In this document: positions 37,073 through 46,851 of the stretch, in pieces | How positions within the stretch are numbered: position 1 is the stretch's first letter | Layout: each line of letters opens with the position of its first letter | Program-made: the position numbers and the translations under genes | DNA from: Lysobacter sp. CFH 32150 | GTDB taxonomy: Bacteria; Pseudomonadota; Gammaproteobacteria; Xanthomonadales; Xanthomonadaceae | Assembly: GCF_022758295.1 (NCBI RefSeq) | Contig: NZ_JALDWJ010000003.1 | Location: forward strand, 62,001-126,000 | Reading direction: 5' to 3' | Length of the DNA stretch: 64,000 nucleotides | The notes under the pieces: generated by a model | What the model was told of the DNA's origin: nothing | Seen by the model: the letters and a program-made list of their open reading frames with translations, nothing else | The model's database searches: none

Positions 37073-38389
37073 ATGGCTATTAACGCAAGCTTCGCACAAA
37101 TCCGGAACGCACTGCAGGCGATGCTGGTCACGATTGCGCTGGTGGCGTGCGCATCCACGCCACCGCCAACCGGTGAGCTCGCCGCCGCACAACAGGCGGT
37201 GGCACGCGCCGACAGCGCCGATGCGGACCAGTACGCAGCGGCGGAAATCGCCTCTGCGCGTGACGCCCTCAGCCGTGCCCAGGCTGCGCTGGCGCATGGT
37301 GACGACGACGAAGCACGCCAATATGCCGATCTCGCCGCGGCCGACGCCGACCTCGCCTATGCGCGCAGTCATGCAGCGACCACGCGAGCTGAATTCGAGC
37401 AACGTCGTGCCGAGATCGGCGACTTGCAGCAGCGTCTGCAGCTGCAAGCGGGCGGGTCCATCGAAAGCGGGCCCGCCGAGAGCGCTCTGGATTGGGCGAC
37501 ACCCGGTTTCGATGCCGCCGACCCGGTCGCGCAGCTGTCGCAGCGCCTCAACACGCTGGATGCCGACGCGCGCCTGCAGGGCTTCGCCGCGTACGAGCGC
37601 CTGCGCGCCCGCCAGGCGGTGGACGCGCTGGCTGCCACGCGCAGCCGCCAGCGTGCCCAGGCACAGGTGCTGGCCCAGCGCCGGGTTGAAACCGCAGAGC
37701 TGGCCGCGCGCAACGAAGCGGCGCGGCGCGATGTCGACCGCCTCGAGCGCGTGCGCAGCGAATTGCTGGTCGAAGCCAGTCGCCAGGATGCCGAACGCGC
37801 CCGCCAGGAAACCGAGCGCCTGCGCATCGAGGCGCAAATCCAGATGGAGGAGGCGCAGCGCCTGCGCGCCGCCGCCGAGTCTGAAGCCGCCGCCCGCGCG
37901 CAGGCCGAGGAAGTGATCCTCGATGTCGCCGGCGACCAGGCCGCCAAGCTCACCGCTGCCCGCGAAAAGGAAGCCGCCCTGGCGCGGCAGGAAGCCGCAT
38001 TGCTGGCTGGCGGCACGCTGCCTGCCTCCACGCGCGATGCCCGCGGCGAAGTATTCACGCTTGCCGGCGATGCCTTCGCCTCCGGGCAGGCGACGTTGAC
38101 CAGTAGCGCCGCGGCCAGCGTGCAAGCGCTCGCCGCCTACCTGCAGGCCGGGCCGGCGGCGAATGTCCGCATCGAAGGCCACACCGATGGCCAGGGCGAG
38201 GCGGCGGCCAACCTGCAGCTGTCGCAGCGACGCGCCAACGCCGTGCGCGACGCCCTCGCCGCGGCCGGCGTGCCGCGCAGCCGCATCCAGGCGGTGGGTC
38301 GTGGCGAAAGTGCCCCGATTGCCGATGACAGCAGTGCCGCGGGCCGCGCGAAAAACCGCCGGGTCGAAATTATCGTTGTCGGAAAATAG
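37073..38389 (+). CDS. OmpA-family lipoprotein with DUF4398 and coiled coil
   Basis: A 438-residue envelope protein. Lipoprotein signal with lipobox VAC (Cys about 26), a DUF4398 domain (about 35-110, LAAAQQAVARADSADADQYA), a long alanine/arginine/glutamate coiled coil (about 150-310), and a C-terminal OmpA peptidoglycan-binding domain (about 325-438: FASGQATLTSSA, IEGHTDGQGEAAAN, SQRRANAVRDAL, GRAKNRRVEII). It probably links the outer membrane to peptidoglycan. Divergent from pilU. Confidence 0.88.
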   Translation: MAINASFAQIRNALQAMLVTIALVACASTPPPTGELAAAQQAVARADSADADQYAAAEIASARDALSRAQAALAHGDDDEARQYADLAAADADLAYARSHAATTRAEFEQRRAEIGDLQQRLQLQAGGSIESGPAESALDWATPGFDAADPVAQLSQRLNTLDADARLQGFAAYERLRARQAVDALAATRSRQRAQAQVLAQRRVETAELAARNEAARRDVDRLERVRSELLVEASRQDAERARQETERLRIEAQIQMEEAQRLRAAAESEAAARAQAEEVILDVAGDQAAKLTAAREKEAALARQEAALLAGGTLPASTRDARGEVFTLAGDAFASGQATLTSSAAASVQALAAYLQAGPAANVRIEGHTDGQGEAAANLQLSQRRANAVRDALAAAGVPRSRIQAVGRGESAPIADDSSAAGRAKNRRVEIIVVGK

Positions 38390-38489
38390 TATTGTTTTTC
38401 AACAAGTTGCTATGTGCGTTGACGTTGGTGTCATTGGGATTACCGGTCGTCCGCGGACCCTTGCCGAGGGCCGGAGGGAGGAGTAGGGT

Positions 38490-38670
38490 CAATTACCCGA
38501 GCGACCCCCAATTCGCTCGGCCAGAGAGGCCGATGACCCACACGTCTGCATCCGAGGAGCGCGCCGCCGGCAAAGAAGTCCGCGCGGGCGCCTCAATGCA
38601 GGCGCCCGCGAATCGGCCAGTGATGATCCCCGCAACGCCCCGTGCCGTGACTGGCCGGGGCGTTCGCATT
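38490..38670 (+). other. Structured leader region upstream of the DUF465 gene
   Basis: The 311-nt gap contains several strong stems: CCGAGCGA/TCGCTCGG near 38500, an 11-bp perfect stem (38583-38593 with 38600-38610), CGGCCAGT (38614-38621) with ACTGGCCG (38650-38657), and AACGCCCCG (38634-38642) with CGGGGCGTT (38656-38664). The last two share bases 38656-38657, so they can compete only at that joint. It ends just before AGGAGG of the DUF465 gene. An ORF (38392-38685) covers it but looks non-coding. Confidence 0.45.
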
Positions 38671-38700
38671 TCTGCTGCAGTCTGATTAGGAGGCGATGTC

Positions 38701-38919
38701 ATGTTCGAAGGGCAACCGCAGGCGGAACTCGACGCGATGATGAAGGGCAACAACGAGTTCCGGCAGCTGTACCAGCGCCACAAGGAACTCGACAAGCAGG
38801 TGCTCGACGCCGAGCTGGGCGTCCTGCCGATCGACGATGCCACGCTCGCGAAAATGAAGCGCGAGAAGCTAGCCGCCAAGGACAAGCTCACGCGGATGTA
38901 CGACGCCAGCCACCACTGA
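38701..38919 (+). CDS. DUF465/YdcH-family small protein
   Basis: A 72-residue helical hairpin protein of unknown function, matching DUF465: MMKGNNEFRQLYQRHKELDKQV then the second helix ATLAKMKREKLAAKDKLTRMY. AGGAGG gives a strong ribosome-binding site 9 nt upstream. It lies 155 nt before cbs with its own structured leader. Confidence 0.85.
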   Translation: MFEGQPQAELDAMMKGNNEFRQLYQRHKELDKQVLDAELGVLPIDDATLAKMKREKLAAKDKLTRMYDASHH

Positions 38920-39074
38920 CCCGGCTAGCACACCATCAACCTCGCCGCGGGCGGCGACGACCACCTCGTCGGCCGTCGCCGCCCGCGAGCATCCAAAGCT
39001 CTGACTTTTAACCGGCTTCCGGCGGATAATCGCCGTCTTCGCCGCGCGCGGCGGCCGTCAAGTCGAGTCCTTGC

Positions 39075-40451
39075 ATGCCGATCCACCAATCCGTACTCGA
39101 ACTGATCGGCGCGACGCCGATCGTCAAGGCGCAGCGCCTAGATACCGGGGTTTGCGAGTTGTACTTCAAGCTCGAATCGCAGAATCCCGGCGGTTCGATC
39201 AAGGACCGCATCGGCCTGTCGATGATCGAAGGGGCGGAGCGCGCCGGCAAGATCAAGCCTGGCGATACCCTGGTCGAAGGCACCGCGGGCAACACCGGCA
39301 TCGGCTTGGCGCTGGTGGCGCAGCAGAAGGGCTACAAGCTCCTGCTCGTGGTGCCGGACAAGATGAGCCGCGAGAAGATCTTCAATCTCAAGGCGATGGG
39401 CGCGCAGGTGGTGTTGACGCGTTCCGACGTCGCCAAAGGCCATCCCGACTACTACCAGGACCTGGCGGAACGCATCGCGCGTGAAACGCCGGGCGCCTAT
39501 TTCATCAACCAGTTCGGCAATCCCGACAACCCGGCGGCACACGAATTCGGCACGGGGCCGGAGATCCTCGAGCAGATGGCCGAGGTCGGTGGCGTCGACG
39601 CGATCGTGTTCGGCTGCGGCAGCTCCGGCACCATGACCGGCCTGTCGAGTTGCCTGGCGGAAAAATCGCCGAACACCGAACTGGTCCTGGCCGATCCGGT
39701 CGGCTCGATCCTCGCCGAGTACATCAACGAAGGCACGCTCAGCGAGAAGTCGGCGAGCTGGATGGTCGAAGGCATCGGCGAGGACTTCCTGCCGCCGATT
39801 TCCGACTTCACTCGAGTGAAGAAGGCCTACGCGATCACCGACAAGGAGAGCTTCCTGACCGCGCGCGAATTGCTGGAGAAGGAAGGCATCCTAGGCGGCA
39901 GTTCGACAGGCACGTTGCTGGCCGCCGCGCTGAAATACTGCCGCGAACAGACCACGCCGAAGAAGGTGCTGACGCTGGTCCCCGACACCGGCAACAAGTA
40001 CATCTCGAAGATGTACAACGACTACTGGATGCTGGACAACGGCTTCCTCGAGCGCCAGGCCTCCGGCGACCTGCGCGACCTGATCCTGCGCCCGTACTCG
40101 CAGCGCGACACCGTCGTGGTCGGGCAGGGCGACCTGCTGGTCACCGCCTACCAGCGCATGAAGCTGTACGAGATCTCGCAGCTGCCGGTGATGGACGGCG
40201 AGAAGATCGTCGGCATCGTCGACGAAAGCGACGTCCTGCTGCATGTCTACGGCGACGAGGCCCGCTTCCGCGACCCGGTCTCGACGGCGATGGTGAGCAA
40301 GCTCGACATCCTCGACGTCAAATCGCCGGTGGAGGCACTGCTGCCGGTCTTCGACCGCGGCCATGTCGCCATCGTCATGGAGGACGACAAATTCCTCGGC
40401 CTGATCACCCGGATCGACCTGCTGAACTGGCTGCGCCGCCGCGTCCAGTAA
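39075..40451 (+). CDS. Cystathionine beta-synthase
   Basis: PLP enzyme condensing serine and homocysteine (or making cysteine from an activated serine), 458 residues. PLP Lys is in NPGGSIKDRIGL (about 44), phosphate loop GTAGNTGIG and GCGSSGTMTG. The C-terminal part has two CBS motifs (from VVVGQGDLLV about 345 to the end) as in eukaryote-type CBS with a regulatory pair, though the N-terminal heme domain is absent. With the next gene it forms a reverse transsulfuration unit making cysteine from methionine-derived homocysteine. O-acetylserine sulfhydrylase activity is the alternative. Confidence 0.9.
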   Translation: MPIHQSVLELIGATPIVKAQRLDTGVCELYFKLESQNPGGSIKDRIGLSMIEGAERAGKIKPGDTLVEGTAGNTGIGLALVAQQKGYKLLLVVPDKMSREKIFNLKAMGAQVVLTRSDVAKGHPDYYQDLAERIARETPGAYFINQFGNPDNPAAHEFGTGPEILEQMAEVGGVDAIVFGCGSSGTMTGLSSCLAEKSPNTELVLADPVGSILAEYINEGTLSEKSASWMVEGIGEDFLPPISDFTRVKKAYAITDKESFLTARELLEKEGILGGSSTGTLLAAALKYCREQTTPKKVLTLVPDTGNKYISKMYNDYWMLDNGFLERQASGDLRDLILRPYSQRDTVVVGQGDLLVTAYQRMKLYEISQLPVMDGEKIVGIVDESDVLLHVYGDEARFRDPVSTAMVSKLDILDVKSPVEALLPVFDRGHVAIVMEDDKFLGLITRIDLLNWLRRRVQ

Positions 40452-40509
40452 CTGGCCGGAAAAGGTGCCGATGCTAGAATCGGCGGTCAAATTCCCCCGA
40501 AGTGCAGGC

Positions 40510-41685
40510 ATGACGGAACAAAAGCATGGCGCCCGGTCGAACTGGGGCCTGGGCACCCTGGCCATCCACGCCGGGCAGGCCCCCGATCCCAGCACCGGCG
40601 CGGTGATGCCGCCGATCTATGCGACCTCGACCTACGCCCAGGCCAGCCCGGGCGTGCACCAGGGCTTCGAGTATTCCCGCACCCACAACCCGACCCGCTT
40701 CGCCTACGAGCGTTGCATCGCAGGGCTGGAGGGCGGCAGCCGCGGTTTCGCCTTCGCCTCGGGCCTCGCGGCCACCTCGACGCTGCTGGAGCTGCTCGAC
40801 AGCGGCGACCACGTCGTCGCGATGGACGATATCTACGGTGGCAGCTACCGCTTGTTCGAACGCGTGCGCCGGCGTAGCGCCGGGCTCGATTTCAGCTTCG
40901 TCGACCTGACCGATCCGGTCGCCTTCGAGGCCGCGATCAAGCCCAACACCAAGCTGGTGTGGATCGAGACACCGACCAACCCGCTGCTCAAGATCGTCGA
41001 CATCGCCGCGATCAGCGCCATTGCCCGCAAGCGCGGCATCCTGGTCGCGGTCGACAACACCTTCGCCTCGCCGGTCCTGCAGCGCCCGCTCGAGCACGGC
41101 GCCGACATCGTCATGCATTCGGCCACCAAGTTCCTCAACGGCCACTCCGACATGGTCGGCGGCATCCTGGTGGTCGGCGACAACGCCGAACTCGCCGAGC
41201 AGCTCGCGTTCCTGCAGAACTCGATCGGCGCGGTGCAGGGGCCGTTCGACAGCTTCCTCGCCCTGCGCGGCCTCAAGACGCTGCACTTGCGCATGCGCGC
41301 GCACTGCGACAACGCGCAGGCGCTCGCCGAGTTCCTCGAAGCCCATCCGGCGATCGAGAAAGTGATCTACCCGGGCCTGAAGTCGCACCCGCACCATGCA
41401 CTCGCCGCACGCCAGATGGACGGCTTCGGCGGCATCATCTCGATCTGCCTCAAGGGCGGGTTCGAGGCGGCCAAGCGCTTTTGCGAGCGCACAGAGTTGT
41501 TCACCCTTGCGGAGTCGCTTGGCGGCGTCGAAAGCCTGATGAACCACCCCGCCGTGATGACCCATGCGTCGATCCCGCCGGACCGTCGCGCCGCGCTGGG
41601 GATCACCGATAACCTGGTCCGACTGAGCGTGGGGGTCGAATCGCTGCAGGACCTGCGCGCCGCGCTCGGCCAGGGATTGCGCTGA
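40510..41685 (+). CDS. Cystathionine gamma-lyase/gamma-synthase family enzyme
   Basis: Cys/Met-metabolism PLP enzyme of 391 residues. PLP Lys is in MHSATKFLNGHSDMVGG (about 202), Tyr and Arg of the neighbouring subunit in YSRTHNPTRFAYE, and VWIETPTNPLLK. Pairing with CBS favours gamma-lyase (cystathionine to cysteine), but gamma-synthases share these motifs. The ATG at 40510 is chosen over an upstream ATG at 40465 that adds a poorly conserved stretch. A TAGAAT element at 40494 could be a -10 of its own. Confidence 0.88.
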   Translation: MTEQKHGARSNWGLGTLAIHAGQAPDPSTGAVMPPIYATSTYAQASPGVHQGFEYSRTHNPTRFAYERCIAGLEGGSRGFAFASGLAATSTLLELLDSGDHVVAMDDIYGGSYRLFERVRRRSAGLDFSFVDLTDPVAFEAAIKPNTKLVWIETPTNPLLKIVDIAAISAIARKRGILVAVDNTFASPVLQRPLEHGADIVMHSATKFLNGHSDMVGGILVVGDNAELAEQLAFLQNSIGAVQGPFDSFLALRGLKTLHLRMRAHCDNAQALAEFLEAHPAIEKVIYPGLKSHPHHALAARQMDGFGGIISICLKGGFEAAKRFCERTELFTLAESLGGVESLMNHPAVMTHASIPPDRRAALGITDNLVRLSVGVESLQDLRAALGQGLR

Positions 41686-41759
41686 ACTTGATTCCGTCGG
41701 TCCGTCATCGCCGCATCGATCGCGACGTGAGCCCGGAAGCCGGGGGCGTGGAATAGCGC

Positions 41760-44700
41760 ATGGAATTCACGGGCGAGCGATACGTTCCCACGGAGGGTGG
41801 CGAAATCCGGCAGGAGCACCTGCACCGGTACGCATGGTGCCTCCCGGCAGTCGCGGGCAAGGATGTGCTGGACATCGCCAGTGGCGAAGGCTACGGGTCC
41901 GCGATGCTCGCGGCGCATGCGCGTAGCGTGGTCGGCGTCGACATCTCGGCGGAGGCCGTCGCGCATGCCGCGTCTGCCTACGGCACCGTTTCGAACCTGC
42001 GGTTCGTGCAGGGCGCCGCCGCGGAAATCCCGTTGCCTGCGGGAAGCGTCGACATCGTGGTGTCGTTCGAGACGATCGAACACCACGACCAGCACGAACA
42101 GATGCTGGCGGAAATCCGGCGCGTACTGCGCCCGGGTGGTTGCCTGGTCATTTCCTCGCCCAACAAGGAGGTCTACTCCGACCTCTCCGGCCACCACAAC
42201 GAGTTCCACGTCAAGGAGCTGTACTTCAAGGAATTCGATGCGTTGCTGCATCGGTATTTCCCGGCGGTGGAGTACTTCGGCCACCGCATGGCGACAGGCT
42301 CGGCGATTTTTCCCTTGCACGCCAGCGAGCCTGCGGCCCGGTTCGATGCGATCGTCGATTCGCCGGCAGGTGCGGAGCCCGGCGTGGCGACGCTCGCCAA
42401 TCCAGTCTATTTCATTGCCGTTGCCGCGGCGAAGCAGGACGACATCCCGGCGGCCAATGCCTCGGTGCTGTTTTCCGAGCGTGAGGACCTCTACGGCCGC
42501 AACCGCGAAATCATGAAATGGGCGCAGGCGCAGGACCAGGAAATCCAGACGCTGCGTGAACGATACGGCCAGGCCGTGACCGAACACGAACAAACAGTCG
42601 CATGGGCGCAAGGCCTCGACCGGGAAGTGCAAGCCCTGCGTGAACAGCACGGCGCCAGCGTGGCCGAGCACGAGAAAATGGTGGGCTGGGCGCAAGGACT
42701 CGATCGCGAGCTGCAGGCGTTGCGCGTGCAGCACGGTGTCGATGTGGCCGAGCACGAGAAGACAGTCGCATGGGCGCAGGGCCTCGACCGCGAGTTGCAG
42801 GCGTTGCGCGAGCAACACGGCATCGTCGTGCAAGGTCTCAACAGCGAGCTGGAGGCGTTGCGTGGCCTTTACGCGGACCTGGAGAAACGGATGTCCCTGC
42901 GAATCGCGGAACTCGAAGACGAACTGAAGTCCGCTTCAAAAACGCTGGAACTGCGCGCGAACGAATTGTCGGACGCATGGGGACACTTCCAGCGCGTTTC
43001 CGGAGAGCTCAGCCTGCAGAACGCACGCGTGCTGTCCCTGCATGCGGAAGGCGAGCGACAGAAGGCCGAGCTCGCGACGCAGTACGAACATGCGTCCGAG
43101 TTGCGACAGATGCTCGACGAGCGCGATCGCTATGCAGTGCAACTCCGCGCGCAGATCGGAGCCCTGCACCGGTCGCACATCTGGCGCTGGACGGCACCGT
43201 TGCGCCGGCTGATGGCAAGGATGCGTGGCACGGAAGCGGAGTCCACGCTGCCAGCAGCACCGTCCCGCTACGACCTGACGAAACGACGCTACGGCCTGTC
43301 CGACGTGCGCTTCGCGGACACCACGACGCCGCTGGTCTCCGTGGTGGTGCCGACTTACGGCAACTATGGCTATACGCTGTCGTGCCTGCGAGCGCTGCAG
43401 CTTGCAGGGGCGTCGTTCCCGTTCGAAGTGCTGGTTCTGGAAGACTGCTCGGGCGATGCGGATATCGCGGAACTCGCGAAAATCCCAGGGCTGCGCTACC
43501 ACGCCAACCCGCGCAACCTCGGGTTCGTGCGCTCGTGCAACCAGGCGATCCAGCTGGCGCGGGGCGAATACCTGTGCTTCCTCAACAACGACACTGAAGT
43601 CATGCACGGCTGGCTCGACGCGCTGGTGGATGTGTTCCGCCAGCATGCGGATGCGGGCATGGCCGGCGCCAAGCTCGTGTATCCGGATGGTCGCCTGCAG
43701 GAGGCTGGCGGCATCGTCTGGCAGGATGGATCGGCCTGGAACTACGGTCGCCTTGGCGTCAGCGACGCGGGCGAATTCAATTACGTGCGCCGGGTGGATT
43801 ACTGTTCCGGCGCGGCACTGATGGTGCGGCGCGCGGTGTTCGCGCAGCTTGGGGGTTTCGACGAGCATTACGCGCCGGCTTATTGCGAGGATTCCGATCT
43901 CGCTTTCCGCCTCCGCAGGCAGGGTCTGCAGACCTACTACACGCCATTCTCCGTCGTCGTGCACCACGAGGGCATTTCCCACGGCACCGACACCGGAAGC
44001 GGCATCAAGGCCTACCAGGTCACCAACCAGCGCAAGTTCCGGGAGCGTTGGGCCAGCGAGCTGGCGAGCCACTATCCGAACGGCGAGAACGTCCTGCGCG
44101 CGCGCGACCGCGCCTGGAACCGGCCGGTCGTCCTGGTCGTCGATCACTACATCCCGCAACCGGACCGCGATGCGGGTTCGCGCACGATGTTCGCGTTCCT
44201 GCAGCGGCTGGTCGAAGCGGGCTGCGTGGTGAAGTTCTGGCCCGACAACCTCTGGTACGACGTCGACTACGCGCCGCGCCTGCAGGCGATGGGCGTGGAG
44301 GTGTACCACGGCGTGCGCTGGGTCGAAGGACTGCCGGCGCTGCTGCGCGAATCGGCGGGCGATTTCGACGCGATCCTGCTGTCGCGCCCCGACGTCACCG
44401 AAAAGTTCATCGATGATGCCCGCGCCTTCAAGCGCGCGCGCATCGTCTACTACGGGCACGACCTGCACTTCCGGCGCGTGCGCCAGGAAGCGGAAGTGCT
44501 GGCGCAACCGACGCTGCTCGCGCACGCGGTAAAGCTCGAGGCGCAGGAACGCGGGATCTGGCGCAAGGCCGATGTCGTGCTGTACCCGTCGCAGGACGAA
44601 GCTGATGCCGTACGCGAGCTGGAACCGGGCGTCGACGCGCGCGCGATCCTGCCGTATGCATTCGATCGGTTCGAAACCGGGCTCACGCCGGGCGATCGGT

Positions 44701-45239
44701 CCGGGATCCTGTTCGTCGCCGGATTCGCCCATCCGCCGAACGTGGATGCCGCGGAGTGGCTCGTGTACGAGATCATGCCGCGTGTCTGGCGTGAAATACC
44801 GGGCGTGCGCCTGTCGCTGGTCGGCGCCAATCCCACCGCGCGCGTGCTGGAAATGGCCGGCGACCAGGTGGAAGTGACCGGCTTCGTCACCGATGCCGAG
44901 CTCGCCGAGCGCTACCGGCAGGCCCGCGTGGCCGTCGTGCCGCTGCGTTTCGGCGCCGGCGTCAAGAGCAAGGTCGTGGAAGCGCTGCAGCAGGGGTTGC
45001 CGCTGGTGACAACACCGGTCGGCGCGCAAGGCCTCGCCGGCGTGGAGCGGGTGAGTGATGTTCTCGAGCAACCCGATGCGATCGCCGATGCGATCGTTGC
45101 GCTGCTCCGCGACGATGCGCGCTGGCAGGCGCATTCGCAGGGTGGGGCGTTGTATGCGCAGGAGCGATTCTCGCGCAAGGCCATGGCCGACACATTGCTC
45201 GATGCGCTCGGCGTCGCTACCACGGGAGGACGGGCATGA
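41760..45239 (+). CDS. Fusion protein: methyltransferase, coiled-coil repeats, GT2 and GT4-type glycosyltransferases
   Basis: A 1159-residue cytoplasmic assembly enzyme. Residues 1-220: class I SAM methyltransferase ([40 protein letters not shown]). Residues 252-475: coiled coil starting with nearly four 28-residue repeats. Residues about 525-780: family-2 glycosyltransferase ([37 protein letters not shown]). Residues about 790-1155: GT-B glycosyltransferase ([35 protein letters not shown]). The layout resembles O-antigen chain enzymes that use a coiled coil as a length ruler. It opens the glycan cluster and overlaps hddA by ATGA. Sugars transferred are unknown. Confidence 0.88.
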   Translation: MEFTGERYVPTEGGEIRQEHLHRYAWCLPAVAGKDVLDIASGEGYGSAMLAAHARSVVGVDISAEAVAHAASAYGTVSNLRFVQGAAAEIPLPAGSVDIVVSFETIEHHDQHEQMLAEIRRVLRPGGCLVISSPNKEVYSDLSGHHNEFHVKELYFKEFDALLHRYFPAVEYFGHRMATGSAIFPLHASEPAARFDAIVDSPAGAEPGVATLANPVYFIAVAAAKQDDIPAANASVLFSEREDLYGRNREIMKWAQAQDQEIQTLRERYGQAVTEHEQTVAWAQGLDREVQALREQHGASVAEHEKMVGWAQGLDRELQALRVQHGVDVAEHEKTVAWAQGLDRELQALREQHGIVVQGLNSELEALRGLYADLEKRMSLRIAELEDELKSASKTLELRANELSDAWGHFQRVSGELSLQNARVLSLHAEGERQKAELATQYEHASELRQMLDERDRYAVQLRAQIGALHRSHIWRWTAPLRRLMARMRGTEAESTLPAAPSRYDLTKRRYGLSDVRFADTTTPLVSVVVPTYGNYGYTLSCLRALQLAGASFPFEVLVLEDCSGDADIAELAKIPGLRYHANPRNLGFVRSCNQAIQLARGEYLCFLNNDTEVMHGWLDALVDVFRQHADAGMAGAKLVYPDGRLQEAGGIVWQDGSAWNYGRLGVSDAGEFNYVRRVDYCSGAALMVRRAVFAQLGGFDEHYAPAYCEDSDLAFRLRRQGLQTYYTPFSVVVHHEGISHGTDTGSGIKAYQVTNQRKFRERWASELASHYPNGENVLRARDRAWNRPVVLVVDHYIPQPDRDAGSRTMFAFLQRLVEAGCVVKFWPDNLWYDVDYAPRLQAMGVEVYHGVRWVEGLPALLRESAGDFDAILLSRPDVTEKFIDDARAFKRARIVYYGHDLHFRRVRQEAEVLAQPTLLAHAVKLEAQERGIWRKADVVLYPSQDEADAVRELEPGVDARAILPYAFDRFETGLTPGDRSGILFVAGFAHPPNVDAAEWLVYEIMPRVWREIPGVRLSLVGANPTARVLEMAGDQVEVTGFVTDAELAERYRQARVAVVPLRFGAGVKSKVVEALQQGLPLVTTPVGAQGLAGVERVSDVLEQPDAIADAIVALLRDDARWQAHSQGGALYAQERFSRKAMADTLLDALGVATTGGRA
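42513..42830 (+). repeat. 84-bp in-frame tandem repeats encoding a coiled coil
   Basis: About 3.8 copies of an 84-bp unit coding for 28 residues of the type [17 protein letters not shown]...AEHEK, in the glycosyltransferase fusion gene. Units 2-4 are most alike; unit 1 (from 42513) is more divergent. The length is exactly four heptads. Confidence 0.85.
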
Positions 45240-46264
45240 TCGTGCGTGCACGTGCACCCCTCAGGCTCGGACTCGCCGGCGGCGGCACCGACGTGGCGCC
45301 GTACTGCGACCAGCACGGCGGTTACGTCATGAATGCCGCCATCGACAAGTACGCCTACGTGATCGTCGATCCTTCGCCCACCGGCATGGTCGAATTCCAC
45401 GCGCTCGATCGCGGCGTCTCGATGGAATGCACCGCTGGCGCCGTCGCCAACGGTGATCCGGCATTGCAGCTGCTGGCTGGCGTCTATCTGCGCATCAGCC
45501 GCGACTTCCTCGATGGTCGGCAGCCGCCGCTGCGGATTCGTACCTATTCCGACGCACCACCCGGATCCGGGTTGGGCTCCTCCTCCACGCTGGTGGTCGC
45601 CCTGGTCACTGCGCTGGCCGAATATTTCATGCTCGCTTTGGGCGAATACGAAATCGCCCACCTGGCCTATGAGATCGAACGCCGCGACCTGGCGCTGGCC
45701 GGCGGCAAGCAGGACCAGTACGCAGCCGCTTTCGGCGGTTTCAACTTCATGGAGTTCCACCGCGACGATCGCGTCATCGTCAATCCGCTGCGCATCAAGG
45801 ACTGGGTGCTCGCCGAGCTCGAAGCATCGCTGCTGCTGTACTTCACCGGTGTCTCGCGCGAATCGGCGCGCATCATCGACGAACAATCGCGCAATGCGGC
45901 GACCGGCAAGCAGGTTTCGGTCGAAGCCATGCACCGGCTCAAGGACGAAGCAGTGCAGATGAAGGAAGCATTGCTCAAGGGCGACCTTCCGGCATTCGCA
46001 CGCACGATGCAGGCCGGTTGGGAGGCGAAGAAGCTGATGGCCACGAGCATCACCAACCCGATGATCGATGCGGTCGAAGGCGTCGCGACGGCGAACGGCG
46101 CGCTGGCGACCAAGGTGTCCGGCGCCGGTGGCGGCGGTTTCATGATGTTCGTCTGCGATCCCGCTGACCGCGTCCGCCTGTCACGCGCACTGGCCGCGCA
46201 GGGTGGCACCCTGCTCGATTTCCACTTCAACGCGCACGGCGCGGTCGCCTGGAGAACAGGATGA
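45236..46264 (+). CDS. hddA: D-glycero-D-manno-heptose 7-phosphate kinase (GHMP kinase)
   Basis: Phosphorylates heptose 7-phosphate at C1 (alpha) in the GDP-heptose route; 342 residues. GHMP-kinase motifs are present: [19 protein letters not shown], the ATP loop [11 protein letters not shown], and the C-terminal [12 protein letters not shown]. Called hddA rather than another GHMP kinase because gmhA, gmhB and hddC lie beside it. Overlaps its neighbours on both sides by 4 nt. Confidence 0.9.
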   Translation: MIVRARAPLRLGLAGGGTDVAPYCDQHGGYVMNAAIDKYAYVIVDPSPTGMVEFHALDRGVSMECTAGAVANGDPALQLLAGVYLRISRDFLDGRQPPLRIRTYSDAPPGSGLGSSSTLVVALVTALAEYFMLALGEYEIAHLAYEIERRDLALAGGKQDQYAAAFGGFNFMEFHRDDRVIVNPLRIKDWVLAELEASLLLYFTGVSRESARIIDEQSRNAATGKQVSVEAMHRLKDEAVQMKEALLKGDLPAFARTMQAGWEAKKLMATSITNPMIDAVEGVATANGALATKVSGAGGGGFMMFVCDPADRVRLSRALAAQGGTLLDFHFNAHGAVAWRTG

Positions 46265-46851
46265 AGGACACCATCGCAAGCGAGTTCGCGAAGGCGCGAA
46301 CCAACTTCGACGCCATGGCCGCCGATGCGGGACTGGCGGCACAAATCATGGAGGCCGTGCGCATCAGCACGACAGCCCTGCGTGGCGGCCATCGCCTGCT
46401 GTTCGCCGGGAACGGCGGCAGTGCGGCCGATGCGCAGCACTGGGCGGGCGAGCTGGTCAGCCGCTTCTACTACGACCGGCCCGGGCTCGCGGCGATCGCG
46501 CTGACCACCGACACCAGCATCCTGACCGCGATCGGCAACGACTACGGCTACGACTATGTCTTCGCCCGCCAGGTCGAAGCGCTGGGCCAGGCGGGCGATG
46601 TCCTGTTCGCCATTTCCACGTCGGGCCGCTCGAAGAACATCCTGCGTGCGGTCGAAGCGGCGCGTAAGCGCGGCCTACTCGTGATCGGATTCACCGGCGC
46701 GAGCGGCGGCGACCTGGCTGCCGCATGCGATGTCTGTTTCCGCGTGCCCTCGGACGAGACGCCGCGCATCCAGGAAGGCCACGAGTTCCTCGGCCACATG
46801 GTCTGCGCGCTGATCGAAGCCGAAATGTTTCCTACCGGTGGTGGCGCATGA
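46261..46851 (+). CDS. gmhA: Sedoheptulose 7-phosphate isomerase
   Basis: First enzyme of heptose synthesis: sedoheptulose 7-phosphate to D-glycero-D-manno-heptose 7-phosphate; SIS-domain zinc enzyme, 196 residues. Blocks are GNGGSAADAQHWAGELVSRF, STSGRSKNILRA and EGHEFLGHMVCALIEAEMF. Starts within the end of hddA (ATGA). Confidence 0.94.
   Translation: MKDTIASEFAKARTNFDAMAADAGLAAQIMEAVRISTTALRGGHRLLFAGNGGSAADAQHWAGELVSRFYYDRPGLAAIALTTDTSILTAIGNDYGYDYVFARQVEALGQAGDVLFAISTSGRSKNILRAVEAARKRGLLVIGFTGASGGDLAAACDVCFRVPSDETPRIQEGHEFLGHMVCALIEAEMFPTGGGA

Noticed and set aside
35865-37916. 683-codon ORF opposite pilU running into the OmpA gene
   Set aside because: Shadow of pilU followed by a frame of the OmpA-family gene; no domain recognised.
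38392-38685. 97-codon ORF with a hydrophobic N-terminus
   Set aside because: It has no ribosome-binding site, crosses strong hairpins, and turns into Arg/Pro/Ala-rich sequence after the first 25 codons; treated as leader RNA region.
42513-42830. Tandem repeats considered as a CRISPR array
   Set aside because: Units are contiguous, 84 bp, in frame and encode heptads; there are no spacers.
42936-45257. 773-codon minus-strand ORF opposite the glycosyltransferase fusion
   Set aside because: Antisense shadow; the plus strand encodes recognisable GT2 and GT-B domains.
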